DNA of 64,000 nt from Glandiceps talaboti (taxonomy: Eukaryota; Hemichordata; Enteropneusta; Spengelidae). Under the pieces are notes generated by a model. It searched no databases, had not been told where the DNA came from, and was given only the letters and a program-made list of their open reading frames with translations. Shown here piece after piece: positions 35,927 to 49,000 of the stretch. The position numbers and the translations under genes are program-made. Each line of letters opens with the position of its first letter. The first letter of the stretch is position 1. Location: positions 14,795,001 through 14,859,000 of the forward strand of contig NC_135553.1 of the NCBI RefSeq assembly GCF_964340395.1. Direction: 5' to 3'.

Positions 35927-38900
35927 CACATCCACAAGATAAGCCTCTTGACTGTACTGTTCGCATGGCTGAACCGGGGACATTTCCTCTGGTAGCATTG
36001 CTCAGCTCTCCTGGTTCTGGTAATACATGGACTCGACACCTCATTCAACAGGCAACGGGATGGTATACAGGATCAATAAGTCATTATCCCGGACTGGGTA
36101 ATAATGGTAAGTTATTCATAATGCTTTGGTTAATTGGTTAATTTTGTGTAATTTGAAAGTCATTGTAGTTACAATTAACATATAGAATGAGCAGAATTTA
36201 CGCTGGAGATGTGCAATTGTACGGTACACTAATATACAACGTTTAGATATAGGCTGTAACAGCTGCAATCTAGTTCAGAGTCTAACAGATTCATTACAAA
36301 TATATGTGGGCTCCACAATAAGGAGAAATTGCACTTTGACCTCTAACTTATACTTGGAGATATCATACAGCAGAGAGAATCAAACTTTGCAGAGACAATT
36401 AAAGACATTGAAAATAACTATTATTCTCACAGATAAATTAGACACAATACATCAAGATAAGCTAAACATAAAGGCAAAATTTGACGCCCAAGACAAGTTA
36501 ACTGCAGGATGCCAAAGGGACCTTACAGAAATTAATGCATCAATAAACAAGTTCAACACAGCACTACAGAACTCAATCAAGGAAATAGTGAACATAAAGA
36601 ACAGTGTTATGAATGTTCAGGAATAGCAAACTAAAATTCTTGACATTCTAAAAGATTTGCAAAGAGAAATACCAGAAACAGTAAAACCTGCTACTTGTGA
36701 TTATTATTTATTTAGCCAGCGGGGTTTCTCTTCAATCTTTATGGGTGGGAAAGGGGCAACATAACCATGGTGGCTGCTGTATGGATGAAATTTATCAAAT
36801 ACACATAATAGAATGCCAGATAATGCTCAATGTACACAAACACACATGCTTTATCACCTGCGGCCTCATAATTAAATATTGGCAAAGATACACAAATTGT
36901 GCATTTAATATTGAGGCGATTCGCAGCAATGTTGCCAAAATATGTTAGGTAAACGACTGCTCAAGTAAGGCAAATTGCATTGCCCTAGAATGTTTGCTGG
37001 GCCTACAGCACACAATAGTGTGCCTATTGTGACATACAATCATAGTAAGGGTGTGTTCATTTTTAACTTCCAGGGAGGGGGTAGTCATGAAATTTCCCCA
37101 AGAATATAGGGAATTCCCAAAAGCTGTTTATGTAACAACTAGCAGTCGTTACTTGTACTAAAATGGCTACAAACCCTTCCGCTCCCGAAATCTTGACCTG
37201 GTGTACCTGCATGTGAAGTTTCACTGTCATCATCTCTAATGGCGGGCCGTTGAGATCTAGCCTCAGTTACCCAGACTCTCGCCGTTGAGGGCATAACCCC
37301 GTGCGAGATGCCTTCAACGGCGAGAGTCTTGGTAACCGAGGCTAGTTGAGATGAGTTAATGTGTTATTATCATTAACGAAAACATTAATACCTACGCTCG
37401 CTGTTTCTATGATACAACTGATAGCATTGTTTTGTTATGGATGGAAGTCTTTGGCATTCTACCTCTTAGACTGTCAGATACGTTGTTTCACTCTGGCCCC
37501 TCACCGGCCTCAGCTCACGTTGACCTATGTGTGAGGGCATCCTGTGACGACGTACCCTACAGACTATCTACTACTCTGCATGGCTAGTTTGAATCTATAT
37601 GCTATTGTGATTAGATATATTTTAATCAGGATTCTGCCTCCCTGGTTCTAAATACCAATCCATTTCGATAAAAAAATGTTCTTTAGCAAAAAGGAGGATC
37701 ATTATTAATACTAAGGTCGAGGAAGTACAGAAAAACAACAGACTCATGATGAAGATATTGATGTTCGGCCATGGCCATTGGGGGTGCTATATACAGATCA
37801 TCACCCATGTCAAGTCGAAGAACATGTGATACAATTTCTATTACTTTGTAAACGCTGTACATCACAGAGGGACTGCGGGTTGCATTATCTTTATTTAAAC
37901 TAGTGACTCGAAACTATTCTTAAGGAATGGATTGGGTTTACGTATTTAAGGGAATGTTGAGGCAGAGAAAAAGACCGATGTTTAGGGATTTTTCAAAACA
38001 TACCCGTTCACCTTCTTATGGAAGCACTCCTCATTACTTTATAGCTTGTCATTAAATATCGCAGGACATTTATACTTTTTGAATTATGTCCCTAAACGAA
38101 AGCACTCTAATTTTTCTCAGGGTTTTCGGGCGAGATGGAAGATAACTATGCCGGTACAACTTTAACAATGAAAACTCATCGCATGTATGGGATGATGCCA
38201 GAGGAGATGCAAAAGAACATGACCGCTGCCATTATACTGATACGGAATCCATTTGATGTAATCATCACGGAAAGAAATCGACAACAAACAAACCAGCTCG
38301 GTACAGCATCATGGGAAAGCAACCTAAAAGATAGCAAAGGTAAAAAATATTATGTTATTAATAATTTTGATTGTAACTGTATAATGGTCCTTGTAAATAA
38401 TACTACATATAAAATACTATTTCATGTGTTCATTCATTCAAACTACTAGTCTAGCCCCAAAATTAAATGCAATGCAATCGTCTCGATTATCTTCACCTTA
38501 TGGTGAAGTGGATTTACCTCTTTCTGCAAGTAAAGGAAATATACTGTTCATAATTGTACGACAGTAAGGATTCAATACAAGCAATACTAAACGCGATCGT
38601 CACATTGCTCAATTAGTTCGGCAGTCATATTAGAATCCACTGTCTTTTTCTTCTTCTTTTTATTTTTTCGGGGGGGGGGGGGGGTCCAAGCCAAACGAGG
38701 GTCAAAGTTTGTTGATGGAAAGGAAAGAACGAATGCTCTTCTTGAACTGGGGAATTTAGAGGTATTAAAATACATAAAAGATCATCCGTTTACATGTCGG
38801 TTAATGTCATAGGATATTCGTCAGCTCGAAGACCCTACATGTGTAGGGTCTATGGTCAACTCGATGCAAACATACAATGTTATGTGATTCGCTAAAGGAG

Positions 38901-41900
38901 GGTGGATGTATGATAAACAACACGGTAGTTCACTAGTTGCTTCAAAGGTCTTAAACTGTAATTTGCCTTTTACATTTATGTAATTGTACATGTATTTATG
39001 TTGTACAGCTTGAGTTTTAGGGTTAGGTTGATGTCTGACATTTGACCGTCGTCCGTCCGTCCATCCGTCGTCTGTCCGTCAGTCAACTTTTTGTATTTAA
39101 ATCTTCTTCTCCAAAACTGATGGGCCTAGCTATTGAGCTGAAATTTAGAGTGTAGGTGTCTTGAAATACCCAGTTCTGATTTTGTTCCAGAGAATTTGGG
39201 TCATAAATATGCAAAATGGGTCTAATAATATAATACTTTGAAAATCTTCATCTCTGAAACAGCTTGGCCAATTGTGCTGAAATTTGGTGTGAAGGTGGTT
39301 TAAAATGCCCAGATCTAGTTTTGTTCAAGAATATTTAACCGGGTCATAAATATGCAAAATGGGTCTAAAAATATAAAGCTTTGGTAAAAATGCTTCAAAA
39401 ATTTGAGTTGAAATTTGTTGTATGGGTGTTTAGGGATGAACAGATATAAGTTTGTTCAAGAGAAATTGACCGGGTCAATTAGACATGCACCACAAAAAAG
39501 TAGAGTAGCCAAGGCTGGCGTCATATGTTATGGCAGAAATAAAACTTCTGCATATCTTCATAAGCTGCCAAACACATCAAAATGAAATATTTACAGATAG
39601 CTAGAAAGCAAGCACCAAATAGAAAAAAGAGAGAATACATGCACAGTAAAGATCTCAGTAAGAAAAGACTTGAATTACAGAAATCAAGAATGGAAAAAAA
39701 AACATCACAGAAAACAGCAGAAAAGAAAATAGTTAGAGCAGAACATTAAAAATAAGTGGGGTGTTTGGGAAGATGAGTCTGTGGTAGATAGAAAGCTGCA
39801 GGAAATTTAAAAACTATCATACATGCAAACAGCAGTGAAATACCAGACTTTGTAAAAGAGAAAAATGAGAACTTCAGAAACAAGAATGCAGATACTGAAC
39901 AGACACATAACATGGAGAAGAAACGAAAGAGAATTAGAAAAACAAAAGAGCATAAATTTAGAGTAGAAAGAACACTGCAGGCTGGAATGTACATTGCTGT
40001 AGCTTACGGAAATTCTTGGTTTGTTGGTGAAATCAAAGATGTTCACTTAAATCCTGATGGAAATCAAAATGTCGCAACAACTTTTCTGTCTCGAATGGGT
40101 ACAAATTCATTTAAATGGCCCACACAAGCAGATGTTGCTAATATCGATTCAAGGTTTATCTTAAAGGGAAATTCGTATTGAGCCAAAAAACTCTTTGCTT
40201 CGTGCATGGTCAGTCCAAGATATAACTGAGATAGAGCAACTATACAAAGTGTTTAAGCATCAGTATTTTTGAATCACTGATGCTAATACTGGTAGTTACC
40301 TTTTAGTGAAATTTGCTTACTGAATTATGAATACTTGTTTTAACTCATTTCAGAAGCAACCTGTGTATACTTCAGATTCTTTGCAAGGTATCACGTGACA
40401 TGACTTTGACATGAGAAATTTGTTGAATGTCACTAAGGTCACATGTAAAGTCGTATACATATTCTACATACTATTTTGTCACTTTCAGAGTGTTGAAATT
40501 AAAATAATACATAATTCAATACATATAATAGTTTTATACAGGTATACTGTTACTCAAGTAGGCACTATGTCATGGTTGGTATGCCCAATGCACTAACACT
40601 GAACTGGCGCGATGCTTTTCCTCCATCCAGCGTATATCCCATATATCTTTGGCAATAGTATTAAGTTTATCATTCTCACCAAATTTTCAGTGAAACTGAT
40701 GTAAATATCACATCTTATACTTTATTTGAATGTATACCAAATTTCAGCAATATCCCTCATAAAAAGAATTGAATAACCATTCCATAAATTTGACAAAACC
40801 TTGAGATATAACCAACACAGCTAGCACCCGGACCCATGGTCCATCCCACACACCCTTCGCTAGCGCTGGCATATTTTGATAAATGAAAGTTCATTTCTGA
40901 TTTTTAAGCTAGATAAAATATAATACCACATCTGTTGCTAGATCCATGACTTTGAGTGCTTAGAATATAGATACGTGTTTGTTTTCACAGAAAATTTCAT
41001 CACAACTGTGTGGGTAGTTTTTGAGTTATGAGCTTTGGAAATTCATAAATTGTGCAATTTTTCCATGATGCCACCGCGCCCGGGGGCCGCGCCGCTCACA
41101 TTAACATAATCTGACAAAGGTTATTTTTTCTGATTTTCAAGTTAGATAAAATATAATATCACATCTGTTTCTAGATCCATGACTTTGAGTACTAAGACTT
41201 TAGGTAAATGTTACTTTTCACTGAAAATTTCAAGAGGATTGTGTGCATAGTTTTTGAGTTCTGGCCTTTTGAAATCGATGTATTACGTAAATTTCCCATG
41301 GTGCCATGCGTGAAAAAACTAAGTCTAATGAAATATTTTAAAACTTTAAACTTGGGGTTTTTTTTAATTTTGTAGTCAGAATTAAACATGTTAACTTTGC
41401 ACAAGTTTGATAGAATGAACTTTTTAGTGAATATGATCAAAGAAATGGGATGTTTAATACGTAATAGGTATAATTCAAATTGGACATCAAAAAATGCAAA
41501 TTTTGTGGTTTTTGCACTTTTTTGGCAAAATTTCATGAAAAAGCTGTAATTCTAAAAGTACTTGATGGATTTTGAAAATTTTTTTTTCTTTTTTTTCTCA
41601 TCCATAATATTTCAAAATCCATGTACTGCAATAAAGCTAAATTGATTTGAAATTTTTGCTTTGAACTCCCTAATATAAATTATATATATATTTCTATTAC
41701 AGAGTGGTTAAAGCGTGTGAGATTCCTTGCACAAAAATATATGGAACGCCCTCTAACCTGGCTGACGTCAGGGATTCCTATTCATGTCGTCCATTACGAA
41801 AATCTCAAACAAAACAAAATCGACGAACTGAAGAGGATGGCAGCGTTTCTAAATGTATCTGAGGCTGTAACTGAAGAGAGAATACGATGTGTTATAAACA

Positions 41901-42172
41901 ATACGGAGGGTAATTACCATCGAAAATTCGACGACAGACAGAAAGCATATGATATGTTTACTGACAAAATGAAGGCGTATGTAATATCGAATATGAAAAC
42001 TTTGGCCAAATATCTACCAGATTCGTCCCCAATGCCATGGGAATTATGCTTCGATCCACGGTTAGGTAACATCCCAAATATATCAGATATCGCTCCAATA
42101 CGATTGAATTATACGATACCATTGTCAGAGCTTCAAGAGAAGAGACGGAAAAAACGGAAAAAACGTCTGTAA
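35927..42172 (+). CDS. WSCD-like sulfotransferase, gene C (exons 2-4)
   Basis: Exons 35927-36106, 38121-38339 and 41703-42172 (stop included) join in phase 1 with AG/GT borders and encode 289 residues. The PAPS loop SSPGSGNTW, 3'-phosphate site LIRNPFDVI and exon 4 VVHYENLK are intact. It is the duplicate of gene A; in exon 3 almost all differences change the amino acid (YKFWK becomes RMYGM after MKTH). The C-terminal basic tail is three residues longer ([10 protein letters not shown]). With first exon 1b (31275-31516) it would be a complete type II Golgi enzyme of about 355 residues. Substrate unknown. Confidence 0.87.
36107..36780 (+). pseudogene. Inserted ORF remnant: Cys-rich start plus coiled coil, gene C intron 2
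   Basis: A single frame from about 36190 reads LRWRCAIV...GCNSCNLVQ, a partial zinc-finger-like pattern with one expected Cys missing, followed by about 100 residues rich in Lys, Asp, Asn and Gln with heptad character ([20 protein letters not shown]) to a stop near 36625. It resembles LINE ORF1-type or other element proteins but I cannot name it. Gene A has different sequence here. Confidence 0.35.
37257..37344. mobile_element. hAT-like hairpin MITE, copy 2
   Basis: Same element and target site (GTTGAGAT) as 3307-3402 but with a few bases lost near the loop, which shortens one arm. Confidence 0.6.
39000..39480 (+). repeat. Dispersed repeat, copy 2 of 5045-5560
   Basis: The CCGTCGTCCGTCCGTC tract and the internal repeat are present, but the opening AGCTTCGCTGTCA bases are missing. 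Confidence 0.5.
39630..40181 (+). pseudogene. Decayed ORF with [13 protein letters not shown] domain, copy 2
   Basis: The longest intact frame (39912-40181, 89 codons) has a basic start [13 protein letters not shown], then the domain [30 protein letters not shown] and a stop after ILKGNSY. Upstream coiled-coil sequence is frameshifted. It is better preserved than copy 1 at 5690-6316. It sits in intron 3 of gene C in sense orientation; function unknown. Confidence 0.45.
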
Positions 42173-42329
42173 TAAGGACAATAGCAAGTTAACAGACAAC
42201 GGAATATGATTGGGTTGGCGGAGTCATTCAATCCATGTTAGCGAAGTGGTGTTTCCTTTGAGGGAGGGGATGGGGGAGTACTGAACAGTAAAAACATATT
42301 GAAGTATTTAGAGATGGCCTAATATTGCA

Positions 42330-43050
42330 ATATTAGTTTGACATTCACTAATATCAAGACTTGCTCCAGTGTACAGATGTGCACCAGTATCAGGAACAGT
42401 ATAAATACGTCGAAAAGCCAATAACTGGTAAACAGTAAATGGAAGGCGATATACTTAGTCACACTGCATGGATGCCTTGAAGGCATCCACCGATCCAGAT
42501 GTAACCAAGTTAATGTTTAGTTTGTCTCAGTCTGTAATTGTTCTTTGAAAAAAATGAGTCCCAGGAAATGTCTGTATTTGAATGAGGTAATGATTTGAAA
42601 CCAGGTGTTATTTGTTGTGTGCTTTCCACAGGGTTGCTGTGTGTTGGTTGTAGTATGAGATATGTATCAGGCCTGATGTATAGCCAGTATCAGGCCCCAA
42701 GCAAGTTTAAAACATGAATTTGAGGCGAAGTTCTCTTTTCTCCGTTCCTGTAGTGGGCGGATGTTATTTCCTATGAACATGACTGTCTTGATCTGTAGTT
42801 CTTTTTTTTATATAAATCTTGCTGATTGCCATAGTATGCATTCTAGTTTGTCTATATCTGATTGTGATTATGTGTCCCTATAATTGCACCGTATTCCATG
42901 GTTGATCTGACGAGTGAGATGTGTGCTGTTTTTCTGAAGGTACGTCTTGATACAGTACTTTCATTTCTCCTTAGAAAGCCCTGGATGCAAAATGTAACGG
43001 TCACACCACTACGATCGATGTAATGTAAAAACATGATGATAAACATGAAT
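42330..43050 (-). pseudogene. LINE reverse transcriptase C-terminal remnant, copy 2
   Basis: Duplicate of 11300-11965 with a few substitutions and a short insertion near 42510. Confidence 0.6.
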
Positions 43051-43146
43051 TTTCAACCTTTTAAACCTGTTTACTGAGATGATGGTTAACATACCAAAAC
43101 GCTACCAGAAACTCAGCACTCAATGTCACATAGAATTCATTTTTTA

Positions 43147-44239
43147 CCTCCCGTAAGGGTACGAGAGGTATTAAAAGGGGCATGTGTGTCTGTGTGTGTG
43201 TGTGTGTGTGTGTGTCTGTCTGTCTGTCTGTCTGTGTCATCATTTTCTAAAAATCGGCTTGCTCCATTGTAATGAAATTTGGGATATATAATCTTTAGGG
43301 TAATAGCAAGACCTGATTAGGTTTGAGCCAGATCTGTTAATGTTTAATTAGAGAAATTTGCATATTAATGAAATCAACTAATTACGCAGTATCTTAAAAA
43401 CTGCATACTTCAATTTCAATATAATATAGTATATTCGTTAAACATAACAACATACATTTGTCCTATAAAATTCGTTGATGTATCTTACAGCGTTAATGAA
43501 TAATTTGCTTAATTAATTATTTTTGGTAATTAGGCTACATCTTAAGAATACATACTTCAAATTCAACAATTTAGTACATACGTTAACCATAAGAAAACAC
43601 ATATGTCCTGTCAAGTGTGTTGATGCACCGTACAGTGTTAATGAATAATTTGCATAATTAATAATTTTCGGTAATTAGGCTATATCTAAAGAATACATAC
43701 TTCAATTCCAATATAATTTAGTACACACGTTAACCATAACAAATTGTGTATGTCCTATAAAGTTAGTTGATGTACCTTACAGTGTTAATGAATAATTTGC
43801 ATAATTAATGATTTTCGGTAATTAGGCTATATCTTAAGACTGCATACTTCAATTTCAATACAACTTGGTACATACGTTAACCATAACAAAGCGGATATGT
43901 CCTATAAAATCTTTTATATAGCTTAGTTTTAATGAAAAATTTGCATAATTAATGATTTCAGGTAACTAGGTTGTATCTTAAAAATGCAAGCTTCAAATTT
44001 CGTATAATATGATACATCAACCATAATAATACACACCTGTCCTATGAAGTTTGTTGCTACAACTTTTTCCTTTAATGAGTATTTTGAATAATGAACGATA
44101 TTCAGTAATTAAGCAGTATCATACACTCTTACATACATTAACCTAAGAAAGCACGCTTGTCCAAAAAACGAAGCCTGTTACCATAGTTTTTTTTAGTTTA
44201 ATGAGTTATTTGCATAATTAGTGATTCCCTTACGGGAGG
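43147..44239. mobile_element. TIR element with CCTCCCGTAAGGG ends, copy 2
   Basis: Same 13-bp inverted termini and internal repeats as 12062-13158; the two differ mainly in the length of the GT/CTGT tract. Confidence 0.75.
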
Positions 44240-44819
44240 CATTCAGTTTAAATCTGGTTATCAACTTATCAGCATGTCAGGAGTAAGTACAGAAACTGTT
44301 ATCATTGAAGGCGTGAAATTTGGTTAGAAGTGCGAAAATGAAGTTCAGCATTTGCAGTTACAGTCTTTGCTGAACAAAGAAAAATATTGGGGAATAACAT
44401 CTAAGGCCAAATAAAAAAAAAGTAGTTTGGTTCCGGGTACTCGACCCCACCTAGTTTTTCACGTCGACCCTAAAAGTTTTATGTATGCGAGAAAAATAAT
44501 AATAAAATCGCGAAAATCGTGAAGTCTCGCAAGAAATAGTGGAAACTGACATCAACTTAAAAAGACAACATAAAACTATTCTTCCTATCTGTAATGGCTG
44601 TACATCTGATAGGAAGAAATAAACAACACAGGGACCATTTAGAAAACAACGGAAACCTGAACTAGACACTCACACATGAAATAAAAAAATCTACCTACCC
44701 ACCTATTTTAAAATTGAATGTAATCGGAACCACACAAGTTTTTTTTACGCCTAAATATCATATGTAAACTTCTGATTTGTGATGGATACCTACATCAATA
44801 TGACATTAATAAAAGTTAA

Positions 44820-45260
44820 GAAAAGCACAGGGCCCAACATCGATCCTTGTGGCACCCCACTAGGAATAGGGTTCCATGGTGAATTGCATCCCTGAACAAA
44901 CAACAACAACACACTGTTGTCTGTAAGGCAGCCATTCTTCAATCCAGTTAGCTCCAACTATACATGCATGTGCTCGTACTTTGTGGAAGGTTTTAGCAAA
45001 GTCCAGGTAGATGATATCAACGGGGAATCTTTTATCGGTGTATGTTGTTACTTCACCTAGGAATTCTAGCAGGTTTGTCAAACAGGATTTCCCTCCTGGC
45101 ATTACTAATTATTTTACATAAGATAACTAATCTCAAACGGGGCGAGAGCAGTTCCAATCTTGTTTCCATAAGCTGGTGTGAGCATTTTGTTTTGTTTGTG
45201 TGATGCTCTATCACGAAACGTAAGTTATTCACTCGCTTAATTCTGGCCGATTTCATATTA
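44820..45260 (-). pseudogene. LINE reverse transcriptase N-terminal remnant, copy 2
   Basis: Duplicate of 13740-14180, differing by a few bases including one CAA unit. Confidence 0.7.
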
Positions 45261-45523
45261 TAGACAATTTACTCAATTGTCTAAAGGTACCCTCTGATGC
45301 ACTCAGGTGCTCAAAATTTCTCAGGATTATTGTTTGTTTGTATAAAGTTCGCACATCTTTCAAACACCGCATATCTTAAAAGACTCCCGAACATCTCTAC
45401 TATTCAGAATGAGCTTCTCTACCAACACTCACAAACCTCCTTCGATGCACTATTACATGTAAACGCCTTGACTCGAGTTGTCATGTAGCAGTGTCAGTTG
45501 TCTCTGTCTGTCCCTCAGAGGAC

Positions 45524-45797
45524 TAAAGTGAAGCTGAGGATAGACAACAAACAAAACAAGCCTACCTGAATTAGTTGGTGAGATATTATACGAAAACCGC
45601 CTCCCAGGCAACCGCACTATGGCCCTTTTTCCTTGGTATATATACCACCGTGGATCCCGGTATGTGTTGCTTATCCGCTGTCTATTCTTGCTCTGGTTCT
45701 CTTCGCCCCAGAGGGCGGGCTACCCCAGTGTCAGCCGGGGAACAGGGGGCGTCACTCCTTGATAATCCCAGTAGGGCCGGGGTCCAACTTCACTACA
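45524..45797 (-). repeat. 3' LTR
   Basis: In element orientation the LTR starts TGTAGTGAAG and ends CTTCACTTTA, an imperfect inverted terminal repeat. It is identical to 50684-50957. Confidence 0.93.
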
Positions 45798-45817
45798 CTC
45801 TCCCTCCTTTTCTTTTT
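45798..45817 (-). promoter_or_regulatory. Polypurine tract
   Basis: On the minus strand a run of 20 purines (A-rich, ending GGAGGGAGAG) directly abuts the 3' LTR, the position expected for second-strand priming. Confidence 0.85.
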
Positions 45818-46071
45818 AGGAGTCCGGACCTCCATGTAGACCAATTGGATTGGAGCCACTCACAATAAGCGTGCGTCCCCAGACTTGTGCGTCGATGTTG
45901 TACCAATCACCAGCTATAGTTGACAGGTCCATCATCAACGGACATCCATCCATGGGCTCCCGGGTTCACTCCCAGCCATACAACCGTCGGGCATTGCTGA
46001 CGGTTCTCTCCAACAGAGCCTCAGTCCTTGTGCCGAGATGCCGGATGACTGCTGCACCTAAATCCTCTATT

Positions 46072-49000
46072 CTAACCATTCCCATCCACCGGATTGTTTG
46101 AGCACATAGGACACTTAAAGTCGGGTATAGCACTTGCAATTGCTCTAGACTTAATTCCAACACATCGACCATGGAACCAGTCATAGCAATGGTCACACTG
46201 CACCATCAAGGTTCCATCATCCGGTTGTCGGCAAACACAGTACAACTGCTGCTTACTACCACTGTTACCAGTTAAGCCCCTGCCTTGATCCAAGTGTCCC
46301 TTAAAGCGAACAATCCAGGATGGCAATTCTCCATCTGTACATCGTTTCATACGGTCATGATTCACCGTGAATACTGACCGCGACATCTTCACTCTATATA
46401 GATACGGGGTAAGCTTAGCGATGACAAGGCCGGGTCCTTTCCATGGTGGACTCAACTTCCTGCATTTACCCTTCACTGTCGCTGTATCCAGTACGTACAC
46501 CGGATCTCCAACCCCATAGGAGTGAACATTGGTTTTCAGATCATAGTCCCTCTTCATGATCTTCTGTGATGCTCGAAGAGCTGATCGAGCAACGTCATAG
46601 GAAGACTTGATGGCTTCTTCCAAGTCAGCTACATAGTCATCGTGGTCCACTACCGAAGAGCGCATTTCTGATCCAAATACCAAGTCAGTTGGTTGATTGG
46701 TCTCTCTTCCTAGCATCAGGCGATTGGGAGTGTACCCAGTCTGGCGGTTCACAGACGACCGGATTGCTCCAGCAATTTGAGGCAAATACACATCCCACTC
46801 GGACTGTGACTTGTCGATGAAGCACCGGACAGCATCCATCAAAGTCCGGTTATAACGCTCTACTTGTCCGTTCGAAGATGGGCGATAAGAGGTGGTTCGG
46901 GCCTTATGAATTCTCAGTACTTTACAGAGTGCCGCAAATAGTTCACTCTCAAAATTCCTGCCCTGATCCGTGAACATCTGAAATGGATACCCAAATCGAG
47001 AGAAGAAGTGGTTAACTGCAGCACGGGCAGTCTCTTCAGCATTCTGGCTTGTCAAAGGTATGCACTCGACCCATTTCGTGAACTGATCGACCATCATAAG
47101 TATATGCTGGTTACCTCTGGCCGTCTTGGGCAATGGTCCCAGGAAATCCAGATGTACTCTTTCCATCGGTGCCCCTGCATGGTAGCACGTCATGTTATAA
47201 CGGGCATGTTTACCACCCTTCTTCTTCTGGTTACAGGGTCCACACCGGACTATAAAGCGATGAATATCTTCATGCATTCCATACCAGTAATATCTATCTT
47301 TAATCCTGGCTGTAGTGCGGTGTTTACCCTGGTGTCCGGCTGATGGCAGATTATGGTTCAACTCTATGACCTCCTCCTTCAATGAGGTAGGGATCACTAA
47401 ATATGAACCGGAACCAGTGTCAGCTTTTCTTCGAATGATGCCATCCTCCAGTATATACCGTTCCCGGTTGATCCAGTATTTTTTCGCTGCCGGACTCTCC
47501 AAGAATATCTCACCCTCACTTGGTTCCTTCCCCTCCTCCAACCATGATTTCAGACCAGCCAAGTCTGAATCTTCGGATTGTAATTCACCCAACTCTTCCC
47601 GGGTATAACCAAGTCTAGCAAAACCGGAACGTACCTTGGCCCCTTGGGCAACAATGGTAGTAACTGGAGATAGGTCCTTACCAATGGCTCTCTCGTTTGT
47701 GATGTTGATCCGCGAGCAATACAGTTCTTGGCCATGGCACATGTTAGTTTTCTCACTGCCTGACCCCTTGTCGCTGCCGCTGACCATACCATTCCCATCT
47801 GGTTTACCAATCTTGCTGCCAGTCCCAACCACAGTTGAATTTCTATGGTCCCCCACCAGTTCTACCGATGAAGGACTTGGTAACCTACTCTCCCCAATGC
47901 CCAATTCCATACCAGTACTGTTGTTACAAGCTGGCAGTGTTGGGAGGCCTTCATTGCCTGTCGATGTCGGACCTAGGCCTTGTTCCTCCACCCATAGTCG
48001 TTCAAAGTCAGCTTGTAAGTCACTCTCTATTACCGATGAGCATCCCCAGATTGCCGTGTGGTTGTGCTGGTAAAACTTAATCCTATCTACAGCATCTTCT
48101 ATGGAGGTCAGCCGTAGATTAGCAGCATACTGCCCTGCCTCCTTATCTGAACACCCTTGGCAGAACCTGAGTATTGCCTGCTCATACATGTGCATATCTG
48201 AGATATTCCCAAATGCAGCTGTGGCAAGAGTAAGGACTCTGTCTGCCCAATCATCCAGTAATTCATCGGACTGTTGTTTACTTTGATAGAATTGGATTGA
48301 TGCAGTCTCCGGTAAGTCCCGGAAACCAAATCTTCGCTCCAACCTAGTTAGCAGATCCCCATATCCAATATCCGTGCGTCTTTCCAGTAAGACTGAATAA
48401 TAATCAGCTGCTCTGCCCTCTAGACACCAACACATGTACTTCTTCCATTCATCAGGTGGCAATCCCTGAACCTTACAAAACATGGTAAACCGCTGCATGA
48501 AAGCTTTCCAACTGCCTTTACCGTCGTATCGGATACCCTTTGGGATATTCAGTACCTTCGGATTCCGACTGGTTGGACTATGTTTCTCATACCGCAATCT
48601 CCGAGCAACAGGTTCACTTCCATCATCACTTTCTGATGAGCACTGTTGCTCAGTATCACTCAACGTTGAGCGTGACACAGGGTGTCTATTGCTTTGCCGG
48701 TCACTACTTGACTTGTGTTCAGGTACCGGTGACTGCACTGTTGTCGGCTGCCCACTACCAGAGTCATTCTGTGTCGTGCCAGAGCCTGTTGGGGGCGCCA
48801 TTGCTGCCTGGGTTCTATGGGGTGGAGGTGCATGTAGGCCCAAGGAGGGGACAGGTGGATGAGGTTGTTGACCAGTCCATGCTTGTGGTGGTGGTCCCCA
48901 GTAAGTAGGTTGCTGCAAACCCCTGGGTTGCCACTGTTGTGCAGGTGGTCCCCATCCCGCTGGCCCAGTCCATCCCGGTTGTCCATAGGGTGGTGGTGGA

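Noticed and set aside
45575-45868. Open frames in the LTRs (also 50735-51127)
   Set aside because: They start inside the LTR and run into unrelated flanks; no conserved motif.
47008-48908. Several plus-strand open frames of 100-145 codons and a second minus-strand frame of 197 codons (48660-49253)
   Set aside because: They overlap the intact 1181-codon Gag-integrase-PHD frame, and their composition reflects its Pro/Gln/Trp-rich codons.
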